Origin: Streptomyces flaveus
GTDB taxonomy: Bacteria > Actinomycetota > Actinomycetes > Streptomycetales > Streptomycetaceae
Direction of reading: 5' to 3'
Assembly (NCBI RefSeq): GCF_014647675.1
Contig: NZ_BMPQ01000016.1
Coordinates: 62,001 to 126,000 of the forward strand
Length of the DNA: 64,000 bases
How positions within the stretch are numbered: the stretch's first letter is position 1; every line of letters begins with the position of its first letter. A model generated the notes under the pieces. That model searched no databases. It was given only the letters and a program-made list of their open reading frames with translations, and was not told the origin of the DNA. Position numbers and translations under genes: made by a program. Of the stretch, positions 27,159 through 35,021 are shown one piece after another.

Positions 27159-27782
27159 ATGCGGATCGCGCTGTTCGGAGCCACCGGGATGATCGGCAGC
27201 CGGATCGCCGCCGAGGCACGCAGACGGGCACATGAGATCACCGGCGTCACCCGTAGCGGGAAGAACGGCACCCGGGCGGGGGACGCGAGCGACCCCGACG
27301 CCGTCGCCCGCCTGGCGGCCGGCCACGACGCGGCGGTGCTGGCGGTGTCACCGCCACGCGCCGGCACCGAGGCCACCGAGTCGCTCCTGGAGGTGGGCCG
27401 GGCCGTGCTGGACGGCGTACGCAAGGCCGAGGTACGCCGCCTGGTCGTGGTCGGCGGCTCGGGCTTCCTGGAGGTAGCGCCGGGTGTACAGGCCGTCGAC
27501 ACCCCCGAGTTCCCCGAGGAGTACCTGCCACGCGCGCTCGCCCAGGTGGCCCTGCTCGACCTCCTCCGGGACGGCGCCGACGACCTGGAGTGGAGCTACG
27601 TCTCCCCGCCCATGCTGATCGATCCCGGCATACGCACCGGCGCGTACCGGACAAGCGGTGACCAGCTGCTCATCGACAGCAAGGGCATCAGCCACATCAG
27701 TACCAAGGACTACGCCGTCGCTCTCATCGACGAACTGGAGAAGGGTGATCACATCCACCACCCCATCCACGTCGCGTACTGA
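27159..27782 (+). CDS. NAD(P)-binding oxidoreductase (atypical SDR, NmrA/YwnB-like)
   Basis: The product is 207 residues from ATG 27159 (AGAGAGG upstream). The Rossmann glycine motif is FGATGMIGSRIA (about 5-16); VRRLVVVGGSGFL and WSYVSPPMLIDPGIRTG are typical of the small NAD(P)H-binding YwnB/BVR-B-like family. The reaction is unknown. Members are often induced by electrophiles or thiol stress. It is directly downstream of 42-bp copy A, so it is probably in the HxlR regulon with the SnoaL-like gene. Confidence 0.85.
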   Translation: MRIALFGATGMIGSRIAAEARRRAHEITGVTRSGKNGTRAGDASDPDAVARLAAGHDAAVLAVSPPRAGTEATESLLEVGRAVLDGVRKAEVRRLVVVGGSGFLEVAPGVQAVDTPEFPEEYLPRALAQVALLDLLRDGADDLEWSYVSPPMLIDPGIRTGAYRTSGDQLLIDSKGISHISTKDYAVALIDELEKGDHIHHPIHVAY

Positions 27783-27813
27783 CGGCCACTCATGAACTCA
27801 AAAAAGGGGCAGG

Positions 27814-28182
27814 GTGGATAAGGAAAGCATCTTCGTACGCGTTCGGTTCGAGGTCCGGGAACAACGGCAGGAAGAGTTCAAGAAGCTGGTGTTCGCGCTG
27901 CGCCAGCAGGCGAACGACGAGCCCGGCACCAGAAGCTACCGGTGGTTCACGGCCGCGGACGGCAGCTATTTGGTACTCGAGGAGTACGCCGACTCGGCGG
28001 CGGCCATGGCGCACATGGAGCGGGGCGGGGAACTGCTGAAGCGTTTGACGGAATGTGCGGTATTGGGATCCGTGGAACTCCATGGGCCGATCGGGCCCGA
28101 GCTGCGGGAATGGGTGGGGTCGAATCCGCCGCCGGTCATGTTCGCGGACTTTTTCGGTCAGGGCGAGAGCAATAGTTCCTGA
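27814..28182 (+). CDS. Putative quinol monooxygenase (ABM domain)
   Basis: The product is 122 residues from GTG 27814, which has AAAGGGGCAGGG upstream. The antibiotic-biosynthesis-monooxygenase fold is visible: FEVREQRQEEFKKLVFALRQQA, PGTRSYRWFTAADGSYLVLEEYAD, AMAHMERGGELLKRL. These small cofactor-free proteins act on quinols or related aromatics; YgiN is the characterised relative. It lies 31 bases after the NAD(P)-binding gene, probably the same transcript. Confidence 0.82.
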   Translation: MDKESIFVRVRFEVREQRQEEFKKLVFALRQQANDEPGTRSYRWFTAADGSYLVLEEYADSAAAMAHMERGGELLKRLTECAVLGSVELHGPIGPELREWVGSNPPPVMFADFFGQGESNSS

Positions 28183-28192
28183 CGGATACCAG

Positions 28193-28234
28193 AGGATCGT
28201 TGAAGTAACCAATATCTCGTAGGTATCTTCCTCT
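28193..28234. promoter_or_regulatory. 42-bp shared element, copy B
   Basis: This starts AGGATCGTTGAAGTAACCA like copy A and carries TTGAAG and TATCTT at promoter-like spacing. It is located 61 bases before the SnoaL-like gene and in the same orientation relative to the gene as copy A. Confidence 0.65.
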
Positions 28235-28295
28235 CGACACCACATCCGGCAGGCTTCGGATGGGCCAGGCATGCATCAGGAAAAGGGGACAAGCA

Positions 28296-28754
28296 ATGAT
28301 CAAAATGGTCGACGCCAATGATCAACAAGCCGTTCGCAATCTGGACAACATCGTGCAACTTCACGAAGTGATGATCAACCAAAGGAAGCCCGCCGAAGCC
28401 GTGGAGAAGTTCCTTGACCCGGGGTACATCCAGCACGACCCCCTGCTCAGCACTGGTTCGGCAGGCTTGTCGGGTTTCTTCGACAAGCTCCTCAAGGACC
28501 GCCCGCATGCCCGTTGGGTGGGTCACCGCGCCATCGCGGTGAACGACTACGTGTGGATTCACTCGAACTTCCTCAACCTCTTCAACGATGACCCGGACGA
28601 CACGGGTATCGCGGGAGCGGACATTTTCAAAATGGACGCCGAGGGCAGGGCGATCGAGCATTGGGAGGTCCTTCAGGTGGTCGGCACTCCGGAAAATTCG
28701 GCGCCCTGGTTCGCGCCGGATCTCCCGGCTGCCAATACCAATGGGCTCTTCTGA
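28296..28754 (+). CDS. SnoaL-like (NTF2-fold) protein
   Basis: The product is 152 residues from ATG 28296 with AAAAGGGG eight bases upstream. The NTF2-like cone fold is indicated by LHEVMINQRKPAEAVEKFL, YIQHDPLL, and DIFKMDAEGRAIEHWEVLQVV, the pattern of SnoaL-like polyketide-cyclase-fold proteins (DPGYIQHDP is the typical active-site segment). The actual activity is unknown; many relatives are small stress-induced proteins. It is preceded by 42-bp copy B and followed by a long hairpin. Confidence 0.82.
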   Translation: MIKMVDANDQQAVRNLDNIVQLHEVMINQRKPAEAVEKFLDPGYIQHDPLLSTGSAGLSGFFDKLLKDRPHARWVGHRAIAVNDYVWIHSNFLNLFNDDPDDTGIAGADIFKMDAEGRAIEHWEVLQVVGTPENSAPWFAPDLPAANTNGLF

Positions 28755-28824
28755 GCACAAAGGGCGGCCCGCCATAGGGCGACGGTGAGTTGAGCTCTGC
28801 GGACGTGAGCTCGAAAGAGTGCGA

Positions 28825-28887
28825 CGGCAGGGTCTCCTGGTACTGCTCGGATGGTTCGCCACCCCGAGCGGCCAAGAGGCCCTGCCG
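28825..28887 (+). terminator. Long hairpin terminator after the SnoaL-like gene
   Basis: Arms CGGCAGGGTCTCCTGG (28825-28840) and CCAAGAGGCCCTGCCG (28872-28887) pair with two mismatches. The loop contains a second dyad GCTCGG/CCGAGC. Confidence 0.75.
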
Positions 28888-28958
28888 TTGTGCCGTAGAG
28901 CGGGCCACACCGAATGACGTGAAAGAACAAAGCGCGATACACCACAATGGGAGTTTCC

Positions 28959-30116
28959 GTGTCCAATTCGTCTGCCTCATGGATCGCCGCCCACCGGTCG
29001 GCCGTCATCAATCCCCATGACGGCTTCACACTCTTCGAAACCCGTGCCTTCGCCGACCAGACCGTACGTCAGCCGTTGCGGCTCGCCGGCGGAGGCGAGG
29101 CCCTGCGGATACGCCTCAGCAACCGCTACGGAAAGAATCCGCTGAAGATGGCCGGCGCACATATCGCCAAGCACACCAAAGCAAGCGCGATCGACCCGGC
29201 GAGCGACACCGTGCTGCGCTTCGCGGGCGCCGACACTGTCACCATCGGCGTGGGAGACGAGGTCGTCAGCGACCCCGTCGAACAGAAGGTCAACGCGGGA
29301 GATGAACTCACCCTCAGCCTCTATCTGCCCCACGACACCGGCCTGACGACCTACTCGGCCGTCCCCTACGACATCGGATACGCGGTCCCCGGCAACCAGC
29401 TCACCGCCGAAACCCTCACCGACGCCGAGGAGCTGGTCACCAGCCACTTCCTTACCGGCGTGGACGTCCTCGCCCCCGAAGGCACCGCCATCGCCGTCGC
29501 CTTCGGAGACTCCTGGATCGAAGGCTTCGCCACCACGCCCGGCGCCGACAACAGCTTCCCCGCCCAGCTCAGCCGTCGCCTCACTCACGGCTGGATCGTC
29601 AACCAGGGCATCTCCGGCAACCGGCTCCTCACCGACGGCAACGGCGAACACCTCCTGGCCCGCCTCGAACGCGACGTACTCGACGCGCCCGGCGTCAGCC
29701 ACGTCCTGATCCACATCGGCCTCAACGACCTCGGCGTGCCAGGCACCCAGTCCTTCCCCGAGCCCCCGGTCCTGCCGACCGTCGACGACCTCATCGCCGG
29801 CTACACAACCCTCGCCGACCGCATCCACACCGCCGGACTCGTCGCCGTCGCAGGCACGCTCGGCCCCTACGAGGGAACGGTGTACGACGGCGTCGACAAC
29901 CCGGCCGGTCAGGCCCTACGCCACCAGATCAACGACTGGCTGCTCGGCCCCGACCACCCCTTCGACACCGTCATCGACATCGCCGCCGCCGTCGCGGACC
30001 CGGACCGGCCCGACCAGATCCGCGCGGAGTACAACAGCGGCGACGGCCTCCACGTCAACGACGCCGGCGCGAAAGCCATCGCCGACGCCGTCGACCTGTC
30101 CTTGCTTCGGTTCTAG
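28959..30116 (+). CDS. SGNH/GDSL hydrolase
   Basis: This is a two-part protein of 385 residues. The N-terminal beta domain (about 1-165) is followed by the SGNH esterase domain with block I GDSWIEG, block II GISGNRLL, block III IGLNDLG and block V DGLHVND, giving the Ser-Asp-His catalytic set. No signal peptide is visible, unlike many relatives. I prefer GTG 28959 because GGGAG lies five bases upstream; ATG 28947 adds four residues but has no ribosome site. Substrate (ester or acylated carbohydrate) is unknown. Confidence 0.88.
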   Translation: MSNSSASWIAAHRSAVINPHDGFTLFETRAFADQTVRQPLRLAGGGEALRIRLSNRYGKNPLKMAGAHIAKHTKASAIDPASDTVLRFAGADTVTIGVGDEVVSDPVEQKVNAGDELTLSLYLPHDTGLTTYSAVPYDIGYAVPGNQLTAETLTDAEELVTSHFLTGVDVLAPEGTAIAVAFGDSWIEGFATTPGADNSFPAQLSRRLTHGWIVNQGISGNRLLTDGNGEHLLARLERDVLDAPGVSHVLIHIGLNDLGVPGTQSFPEPPVLPTVDDLIAGYTTLADRIHTAGLVAVAGTLGPYEGTVYDGVDNPAGQALRHQINDWLLGPDHPFDTVIDIAAAVADPDRPDQIRAEYNSGDGLHVNDAGAKAIADAVDLSLLRF

Positions 30117-30141
30117 GCCGGCCCGCTCCGCCTTCGGCGAC

Positions 30142-30522
30142 TCAATGGGCCGCGGGCTCGTCGGCGAGCTGCGCGTCGTGGGCCTTGCGCAAGGACAGAA
30201 CCTCGTCCACGTGTTCCGCGGCCCAGGCGTTGATCGGCTCCATGACGGGCCGCAGAGAGTGTCCCAGCTGAGTCAGTTCGTACTCCACACGGGGCGGGAC
30301 CTCGGCGAAGACCGTCCGGGTGAGCAGGCCGTCGCGTTCCATTCCACGCAGCGTGTGGGTGAGGACCTTGGGCGTCACGTGGTGGAGCGTCTCGCGCAGT
30401 TCACTGAACCGCTTGGGCCCGTCGCTCAGGTTCAGCACGATCAGCACCGACCACTTGTCGCCGATGCGGTCGAGCACCAGCCGGGGCGGGCAGCAGATAT
30501 CCAAGTTATTGGTGTGCTTCAT
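30142..30522 (-). CDS. HxlR-family transcriptional regulator
   Basis: The product is 126 residues with a winged helix: LDRIGDKWSVLIVLNLSDGPKRF, RETLHHVTPKVLTHTLRGME (recognition region), wing TVFAEVPPRVEYELTQLG. A CC pair at residues 10-11 (DICCPPRL) matches the redox-sensing cysteine position of QorR/YodB-type HxlR regulators that react to quinones and diamide. The upstream gap carries copy C of the 42-bp element 20 bases from the start, consistent with autoregulation. Likely targets are the genes behind copies A and B. Confidence 0.9.
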   Translation of the reverse strand: MKHTNNLDICCPPRLVLDRIGDKWSVLIVLNLSDGPKRFSELRETLHHVTPKVLTHTLRGMERDGLLTRTVFAEVPPRVEYELTQLGHSLRPVMEPINAWAAEHVDEVLSLRKAHDAQLADEPAAH

Positions 30523-30541
30523 GGTTTCTGGAGGGTACTCA

Positions 30542-30583
30542 AGGATCGTTGATGTAACCAGTATCCAGTAGGTACCTCCCTGA
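30542..30583. promoter_or_regulatory. 42-bp shared element, copy C
   Basis: This begins AGGATCGTTGATGTAACCA and matches copy A at 37 of 42 positions. Relative to the hxlR gene it is in the opposite orientation to copies A and B. A promoter drawn from it in the A/B sense would read rightward, where there is no plus-strand gene. Confidence 0.6.
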
Positions 30584-30605
30584 TCGACGGGGCTTCTGTA
30601 ATAGC

Positions 30606-30615
30606 TGATGCATCA
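30606..30615. promoter_or_regulatory. TGATGCATCA dyad
   Basis: This is a perfect 10-base palindrome, identical to the site before the MarR gene at 33597-33606. It lies between hxlR and the 3' end of the poxB-like gene and may place hxlR under MarR control too. Confidence 0.4.
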
Positions 30616-30644
30616 ATTAACCTGACATGTGCGACACCTCAGGT

Positions 30645-32384
30645 TCACGGCCTCGGGACGTTGCGCAGATTGGCCCTTGCCAGGTCGAGCATCTTCCCCA
30701 CACCCCCGTTGAGCACCGTCCGCCCTGCCGAGAAGGCGAATCCCTTCACCTGGCCGCCGGAGATGTGCGGCGGGATCGACAGCGCGTTGGGGTCGGTGAC
30801 CAGGTCCACCAGGCAGGGGCCGTCGTACGACAGCGCCTCCCGCAGGCCTTCGCGGATCTGGCCCGGCTTCTCGATGCGGATCGAGTGGATTCCGGCCCCG
30901 GCGGCGATGGCGGCGTAGTCCACCGGCTCGTGGTCGGTCTGGTAGTCGGGCAGGCCGTCGACCATCATCTCCAGCTTGACCATGCCGAGCGAGGCGTTGT
31001 TGAAGACGATCGTCTTCACCGGCAGGTTGTGCAGTTTGACGGTGAGCAACTCGCCCATGAGCATGCCGAGTCCACCATCGCCCGACATCGAGATCACCTG
31101 ACGGTCGGGGTAGGCGAACTGGGCGCCGATGGCGTGCGGGAGGGCGTTGGCCATGGTGCCGTGCAGGAAGGAACCGATCACACGGCGGCGGCCGTTGGGG
31201 GTGATGTAGCGGGCCGCCCACACGTTGCACATGCCGGTGTCGACGGTGAACACCGCGTCGTCGTCGGCGAGTTCGTCGAGGATCGACGCCGGGTATTCGG
31301 GGTGGATCGGCATGCGGTGCTCGACGTTGCGGGTGTAGGCGGAGACCACGTTCTCCAGGGACCTGGCGTGGTGGCGCAGTGTCCGGTCCAGGTACGAGCG
31401 GTCGCGCTTGGCCTCGACCAGCGGCAGCACCGCGCGCAGCGTCTCGCCCACGTCACCGTGCACGCCCAGCTCCAGCGCGGTCCGCCGCCCGATCCGCCCC
31501 GCGTCATGGTCGATCTGTACAGTGCGGGCCTGCGGCAGGAAGTCGTCGTACGGGAAATCGGTGCCGAGCAGGACCACGAGGTCGGCCTCGTGCATCGCGT
31601 CGTAGCAGGCGCCGTAGCCGAGCAGCCCGCTCATGCCGACGTCGTACGGGTTGTCGTGCTGGATCCACTCCTTGCCGCGCAGCGTGTGCCCGACCGGCGC
31701 GTGCACCCGGCCCGCGAGTTCCATCACTTCGGCGTGCGCATCCCGTACGCCGGCACCGCAGAAGACCATCACCTTCTCGGCCGCGTTGAGCTTCGCCGCG
31801 AGGTCCCGCACCTGCTCGGCCGGGGGTACGACGCGGCCGCGAGCGGTGACGAAGTTGCTCGATCCGGTGGGGTGGGTGGCGGGTGCGTGGGACAGGTCGC
31901 CGGGCACGACGAGCACCGACACCCCGTTGTCGGACAGCGCGCGCTGTACGGCGATTCGCGCCATGCGGGGCATCTGCGACGGCTGGCTCACCATTTCGCA
32001 GTACTGGCTGCACTCGGTGAACAGCCGCTCCGGATGCGTCTCCTGGAAGAACCCGGTGCCGATCTGCTTCGACGGAATGTGGGAGGCGATCGCGAGCACC
32101 GGGGCTCCGGTGCGGTTCGCGTCGTACAGCCCCTGGATCAGGTGGGTGTTGCCCGGGCCGCAACTGCCCGCGCACACCGCGAGCCGCCCGGTCAGCTGCG
32201 CCTCGGCCGCGGCAGCCAGCGCCGCCGCCTCCTCGTTGCGTACGTGGATCCACTCGATGCCGTCGGTACGGCGGATCGCGTCCACGACGGGATTGAGGCT
32301 GTCGCCGACGACGCCGTAGATCCGCTCCACCCCTGCTTGTCGCAGAACATCGATCAACTGCTGTGCCACGGTCGGATTACGCAC
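30645..32384 (-). CDS. poxB: Thiamine-diphosphate pyruvate oxidase/dehydrogenase (PoxB-like)
   Basis: The product is 579 residues from GTG 32384, which has AAGGAG at ideal spacing. The three ThDP-enzyme domains are present: PYR (about 1-175; the catalytic Glu is in VRNEEAAALAAAAEA), central FAD-type domain, and PP domain with the thiamine motif GDGGLGMLMGELLTV ending in VFNN. Length and order match PoxB, which oxidises pyruvate to acetate and CO2 with electrons passed to quinone. Other ThDP oxidases (acetolactate synthase, oxalyl-CoA decarboxylase) fit less well. It lies in the redox/quinone-stress cluster. Confidence 0.85.
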   Translation of the reverse strand: MRNPTVAQQLIDVLRQAGVERIYGVVGDSLNPVVDAIRRTDGIEWIHVRNEEAAALAAAAEAQLTGRLAVCAGSCGPGNTHLIQGLYDANRTGAPVLAIASHIPSKQIGTGFFQETHPERLFTECSQYCEMVSQPSQMPRMARIAVQRALSDNGVSVLVVPGDLSHAPATHPTGSSNFVTARGRVVPPAEQVRDLAAKLNAAEKVMVFCGAGVRDAHAEVMELAGRVHAPVGHTLRGKEWIQHDNPYDVGMSGLLGYGACYDAMHEADLVVLLGTDFPYDDFLPQARTVQIDHDAGRIGRRTALELGVHGDVGETLRAVLPLVEAKRDRSYLDRTLRHHARSLENVVSAYTRNVEHRMPIHPEYPASILDELADDDAVFTVDTGMCNVWAARYITPNGRRRVIGSFLHGTMANALPHAIGAQFAYPDRQVISMSGDGGLGMLMGELLTVKLHNLPVKTIVFNNASLGMVKLEMMVDGLPDYQTDHEPVDYAAIAAGAGIHSIRIEKPGQIREGLREALSYDGPCLVDLVTDPNALSIPPHISGGQVKGFAFSAGRTVLNGGVGKMLDLARANLRNVPRP

Positions 32385-32495
32385 CAGGGATCTCCTTGAA
32401 CGGGTTTCTCGACAGCGCCGGACGGCGGGCGAAGGTCCGCCCGCCGTCTCCTTCAACTCCTCGGCGCCCGCGGCGCCTGCGAGAGCGGGACTCGC

Positions 32496-33446
32496 TCAGC
32501 CCGCCTTGATCTTCGAGGTGTTCTCGGCCAGCCAGGCGTCGAAGCTCCTGAGCGCCGGGTTGATCTCCCGCACCTTGTTCAGATCGCGGGAGCCGGTGAA
32601 CTCCTGATCGAAGTCGCCGTAGTACTGGAACATGTTGCCGAGCTCCTCGGCCAGCGGGATGTCGAGGGAGCGGAAGACGTCGTAGGGCACGGACTGGAAG
32701 CGCACCGGCTCGCCGAGCACGGCCGCCAGCTTCTCCGCGTACTGCGCACCAGTCAGATGGTCGCCGGCCAGGCTCACGGTCTGGCCGATGAACGGCGCGC
32801 CGCCCTTGAGGACGGCGAAGGCCGTCCGGCCGATGTCCGCCACGTCCACCCCGGCGAGGAGCTTGCCGTCCTCCATCGGCAGGGTCACCGTCAGCACGCC
32901 GTCCTCGCCGCGCTGAGGGAGGAAGGCGCTGAGGAAGCCCTGGAAGTAGAAGGTGGTGTTGAGGAAGGTGGTCGGCACGCCGGCCTGCCTGAACAGCTCG
33001 TTGGCCTCACCCTTGACGTCGAAGTGCGGCACGTTGTACCTCTCCTGCAGGACTGGCATACGGCCGTCCTCCAGCGGCAGCAGCTCGCGGGTGTCCTCCA
33101 GCGTCGACCACACCACGTGCTTCAGCCCTGCGGCCTTGGCGGCCCGCACCAGGACGTTGATCTCCTCGATTTCCTTCTCCGCCGAGCCGTGCGCCCAGAA
33201 GTTGGTGACCAGGAAGGCGCCGTAGGCACCCTCGAATGCCTTGTGCACGCTCGGTTCGTCGTAGAAGTCCGCCTGGACGACCTCGGCCCCGAGCGCGGCG
33301 AGTTCCCTGGCGGCGGGCGAGTCGGGGTTCCTGGTGAGCGCGCGCACCGCGAAACCCGAGTCCGGGTCGGCGAGGATCGCCCTCGCGGCACCGCCGCCCT
33401 GGGCGCCCGTCGCTCCGGCGACCGCGATGATCTTCTGCTCACCCAT
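32496..33446 (-). CDS. NmrA-family NAD(P)-binding protein
   Basis: The product is 316 residues. The N-terminal dinucleotide motif is AVAGATGAQGGGAARA (about 8-23), followed by RALTRNPDSPAARELAALGAEVVQADFYDE, and the NmrA-type loops VTNFWAHGS and VVWSTLED. The family contains redox sensors and atypical SDRs such as HSCARG; it need not be an enzyme. The upstream gap to the divergent MarR gene holds three TTGATG-type dyads, one only about 28 bases from the start, so MarR repression is very likely. Confidence 0.88.
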   Translation of the reverse strand: MGEQKIIAVAGATGAQGGGAARAILADPDSGFAVRALTRNPDSPAARELAALGAEVVQADFYDEPSVHKAFEGAYGAFLVTNFWAHGSAEKEIEEINVLVRAAKAAGLKHVVWSTLEDTRELLPLEDGRMPVLQERYNVPHFDVKGEANELFRQAGVPTTFLNTTFYFQGFLSAFLPQRGEDGVLTVTLPMEDGKLLAGVDVADIGRTAFAVLKGGAPFIGQTVSLAGDHLTGAQYAEKLAAVLGEPVRFQSVPYDVFRSLDIPLAEELGNMFQYYGDFDQEFTGSRDLNKVREINPALRSFDAWLAENTSKIKAG

Positions 33447-33473
33447 AGCTACTGCTCCTGTCCGAAGACTTGA

Positions 33474-33489
33474 GGTTGATGCGTCAACC
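33474..33489. promoter_or_regulatory. MarR-type operator 1
   Basis: GGTTGATGCGTCAACC is a nearly perfect 16-base dyad, 28 bases upstream of the NmrA-like gene. Confidence 0.6.
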
Positions 33490-33510
33490 AGAACCTAACG
33501 CCGAACACGA

Positions 33511-33523
33511 TGACGCGTCAACC
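33511..33523. promoter_or_regulatory. MarR-type operator 2
   Basis: TGACGCGTCAACC shares the TGAnGCnTCA core of the flanking sites. Confidence 0.45.
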
Positions 33524-33596
33524 TTCTCGAGACCTTTCCATGCCTGGACCTGGAACTCCCAGCCACCACCGAAGCGCCGCCTCGACGCCCCATTGA

Positions 33597-33606
33597 TGAT
33601 GCATCA
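33597..33606. promoter_or_regulatory. MarR-type operator 3
   Basis: TGATGCATCA within TTGATGATGCATCAACAA lies 24 bases before the MarR start codon, suited to autorepression. Confidence 0.6.
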
Positions 33607-33629
33607 ACAATCTGTTTACACTGACACGC

Positions 33630-34097
33630 ATGACCGAGACAACGCACTGGCTCTCCGAGCCCGAGCAACACGCTTGGCGCAGCTTCGTGCGGATGCAGGA
33701 AAGGCTCGCCGGCCGGCTGGGCCGCCGGGTGCAGGCCGAGTCCGGCCTGTCCGTCGCCGACTACGGAGTACTTGTCCACCTCACCGAAGCCCCCGAGGGC
33801 CGGCTGCGCGTCCTGGAGCTGGCCAGGGTTGTGGAGTGGGAGAAGAGCCGGATGTCCCACCACGTCAACCGGATGGCCAAGCGCGGTCTGGTCGTCCGGG
33901 AGGACTGCCCCGCCGACGCACGCGTGGCATTGGTCTGCGTCACCGCCGCTGGCCGCGAGGCCCTCGCGACGGCGGCCCCTTGCCATGTCGAAGCAGTGCG
34001 CCATCTGCTCATCGACCCGCTCAGCCCGGCAGAGCTCGCCATGCTCGCCCAGGTCTCCAACCGCATCCTCGAAGAGCTGGACAAGGGCTGCGACTGA
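33630..34097 (+). CDS. MarR-family transcriptional regulator
   Basis: The 155-residue winged-helix protein has VADYGVLVHLTEAPEGRLRV, ELARVVEWEKSRMSHHVNRM (recognition helix about 68-87) and wing CPADARVALVCVT. It is divergent from the NmrA gene and upstream of a GNAT gene. Six dyads of the TTGATGCATCAA type occur within 3.6 kb, five of them flanking this gene, the pattern expected for a local MarR repressor controlling itself and both neighbours. The ligand is unknown; one cysteine (REDCPADA) near the wing could be redox active. Confidence 0.9.
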   Translation: MTETTHWLSEPEQHAWRSFVRMQERLAGRLGRRVQAESGLSVADYGVLVHLTEAPEGRLRVLELARVVEWEKSRMSHHVNRMAKRGLVVREDCPADARVALVCVTAAGREALATAAPCHVEAVRHLLIDPLSPAELAMLAQVSNRILEELDKGCD

Positions 34098-34182
34098 GCA
34101 GACGGCGGCGCAGTAAGCCGCAGGCCACACCCTGCCCCCAGAGCCACTCCGAGCGAGCCCTCCGCCACCGTCGTCACTCATT

Positions 34183-34204
34183 AAAGGTTGACACATCAAC
34201 CTTT
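34183..34204. promoter_or_regulatory. MarR-type operator 4 with promoter
   Basis: AAAGGTTGA (34183-34191) and TCAACCTTT (34196-34204) form a 9-base dyad with a 4-base spacer. The left arm includes TTGACA (34188-34193), which with TACTCT at 34212-34217 forms a promoter of 18-base spacing, so binding would block -35 recognition for the downstream GNAT gene. Confidence 0.65.
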
Positions 34205-34220
34205 TTAGGCTTACTCTGTG

Positions 34221-34231
34221 GATGCATCAAC
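34221..34231. promoter_or_regulatory. MarR-type operator 5
   Basis: GATGCATCAAC lies just before the GNAT start, near the expected transcription start of the promoter at 34188-34217. Confidence 0.4.
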
Positions 34232-34251
34232 GAGGTCCCCGAGGAGGACAA

Positions 34252-34560
34252 GTGACCGTCAAGGTGATCGACGTACCGGAAGCAGGCCGCTACGAGGCAC
34301 GCGTGGACGGGGAACCCGCGCTCGCGGGCTACGCGCAGTACATCCGCACACCAGAACTCATCGCGTTCGTCCACACCGAGGTGGCACCGGGGCACGAGGG
34401 CCAGGGGATCGGTTCCGCGCTCGTTCGCACCTCCCTCGACGAGGCCCGCGCCGCGCGGCTGAGAGTGCTGGCCACCTGCCCCTTCTACGCAGGCTGGATC
34501 GGCCGCCACCCCGAGTACGCCGACCTGCTGTACCAGGCCCGGAGCAAGGTCAGCGACTGA
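34252..34560 (+). CDS. Small GNAT-type N-acetyltransferase (YidJ-like)
   Basis: The product is 102 residues from GTG 34252, which has GAGGAG six bases upstream; the in-frame ATG 34222 overlaps an operator. It matches the short Acetyltransf_CG family: IAFVHTEVAPGHEGQGIGSALV (acetyl-CoA loop) and the C-terminal CPFYAGWIGRHPEYADLL. These minimal GNATs have no well-established substrate. Expression should be controlled by the MarR sites overlapping its promoter. Confidence 0.88.
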   Translation: MTVKVIDVPEAGRYEARVDGEPALAGYAQYIRTPELIAFVHTEVAPGHEGQGIGSALVRTSLDEARAARLRVLATCPFYAGWIGRHPEYADLLYQARSKVSD

Positions 34561-34600
34561 CGCGGCCGGCCGGGCGAAGACACCAGTGAGGGAGACCCGT

Positions 34601-35011
34601 ATGAGCGGCAAACCCCAGAAGAAGGCCTACGAGGCGCCGGAGATCACCGTCACCTTCGAGGCGAGGCGCTGTCTGCACGCCACCGAGTGCATCAGGGGCC
34701 TGCCCGAGGTCTTCGACCCGAGCAGGCGTCCGTGGATTCAGCCCGATGCCGCCCCGGCCGACCGGCTGGCCGAAGTGGTACGCCGCTGCCCCTCGGGTGC
34801 GCTGCGGTACGAACTGGCAGCAGGCGGCGGAGAGACTCCCGACCGGCCCACCCACATCACCCGGACCCCTGCCGGACAGCTGATCGTGCGCGGTGAACTG
34901 TCGCTGGACACGCAGGAAGGTACGCACGCCGAGACCAGGGCGGTGCTGTGCGGCTGCGGGGCCAGTCAACTGCAGCCGCACTGCGACCACTCCGGCTCCT
35001 GCGGCCAGTGA
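34601..35011 (+). CDS. Mono-cluster ferredoxin-like / CDGSH-type iron-sulfur protein
   Basis: The product is 136 residues from ATG 34601 with GGGAGACC upstream. An N-terminal divergent 4Fe-4S mono-cluster domain (Fer4_19; FEARRCLHATECIRGLPEVF...RRCPSGALRYE, about 18-75) is followed by a CDGSH-like zinc-finger motif near the end (LCGCGASQLQPHCDHSG), where the usual C-x-C-x2-S-x3-P-x-C-D-x2-H spacing of a 2Fe-2S site is partly kept. It probably carries electrons or senses redox. It lies 40 bases after the GNAT gene and is probably co-transcribed. The sequence after the cysteine motif degenerates into a different gene's remnant. Confidence 0.82.
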   Translation: MSGKPQKKAYEAPEITVTFEARRCLHATECIRGLPEVFDPSRRPWIQPDAAPADRLAEVVRRCPSGALRYELAAGGGETPDRPTHITRTPAGQLIVRGELSLDTQEGTHAETRAVLCGCGASQLQPHCDHSGSCGQ

Positions 35012-35021
35012 CACTGCGGCG

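Noticed and set aside
28947..28949. ATG 28947 as the SGNH hydrolase start
   Set aside because: No ribosome site in front; GTG 28959 has GGGAG at good spacing. The difference is four residues.
30627..32399. A 590-residue plus-strand frame opposite the PoxB-like gene
   Set aside because: Antisense shadow; although copy C of the 42-bp element points toward it, the translated sequence has no protein-like pattern.
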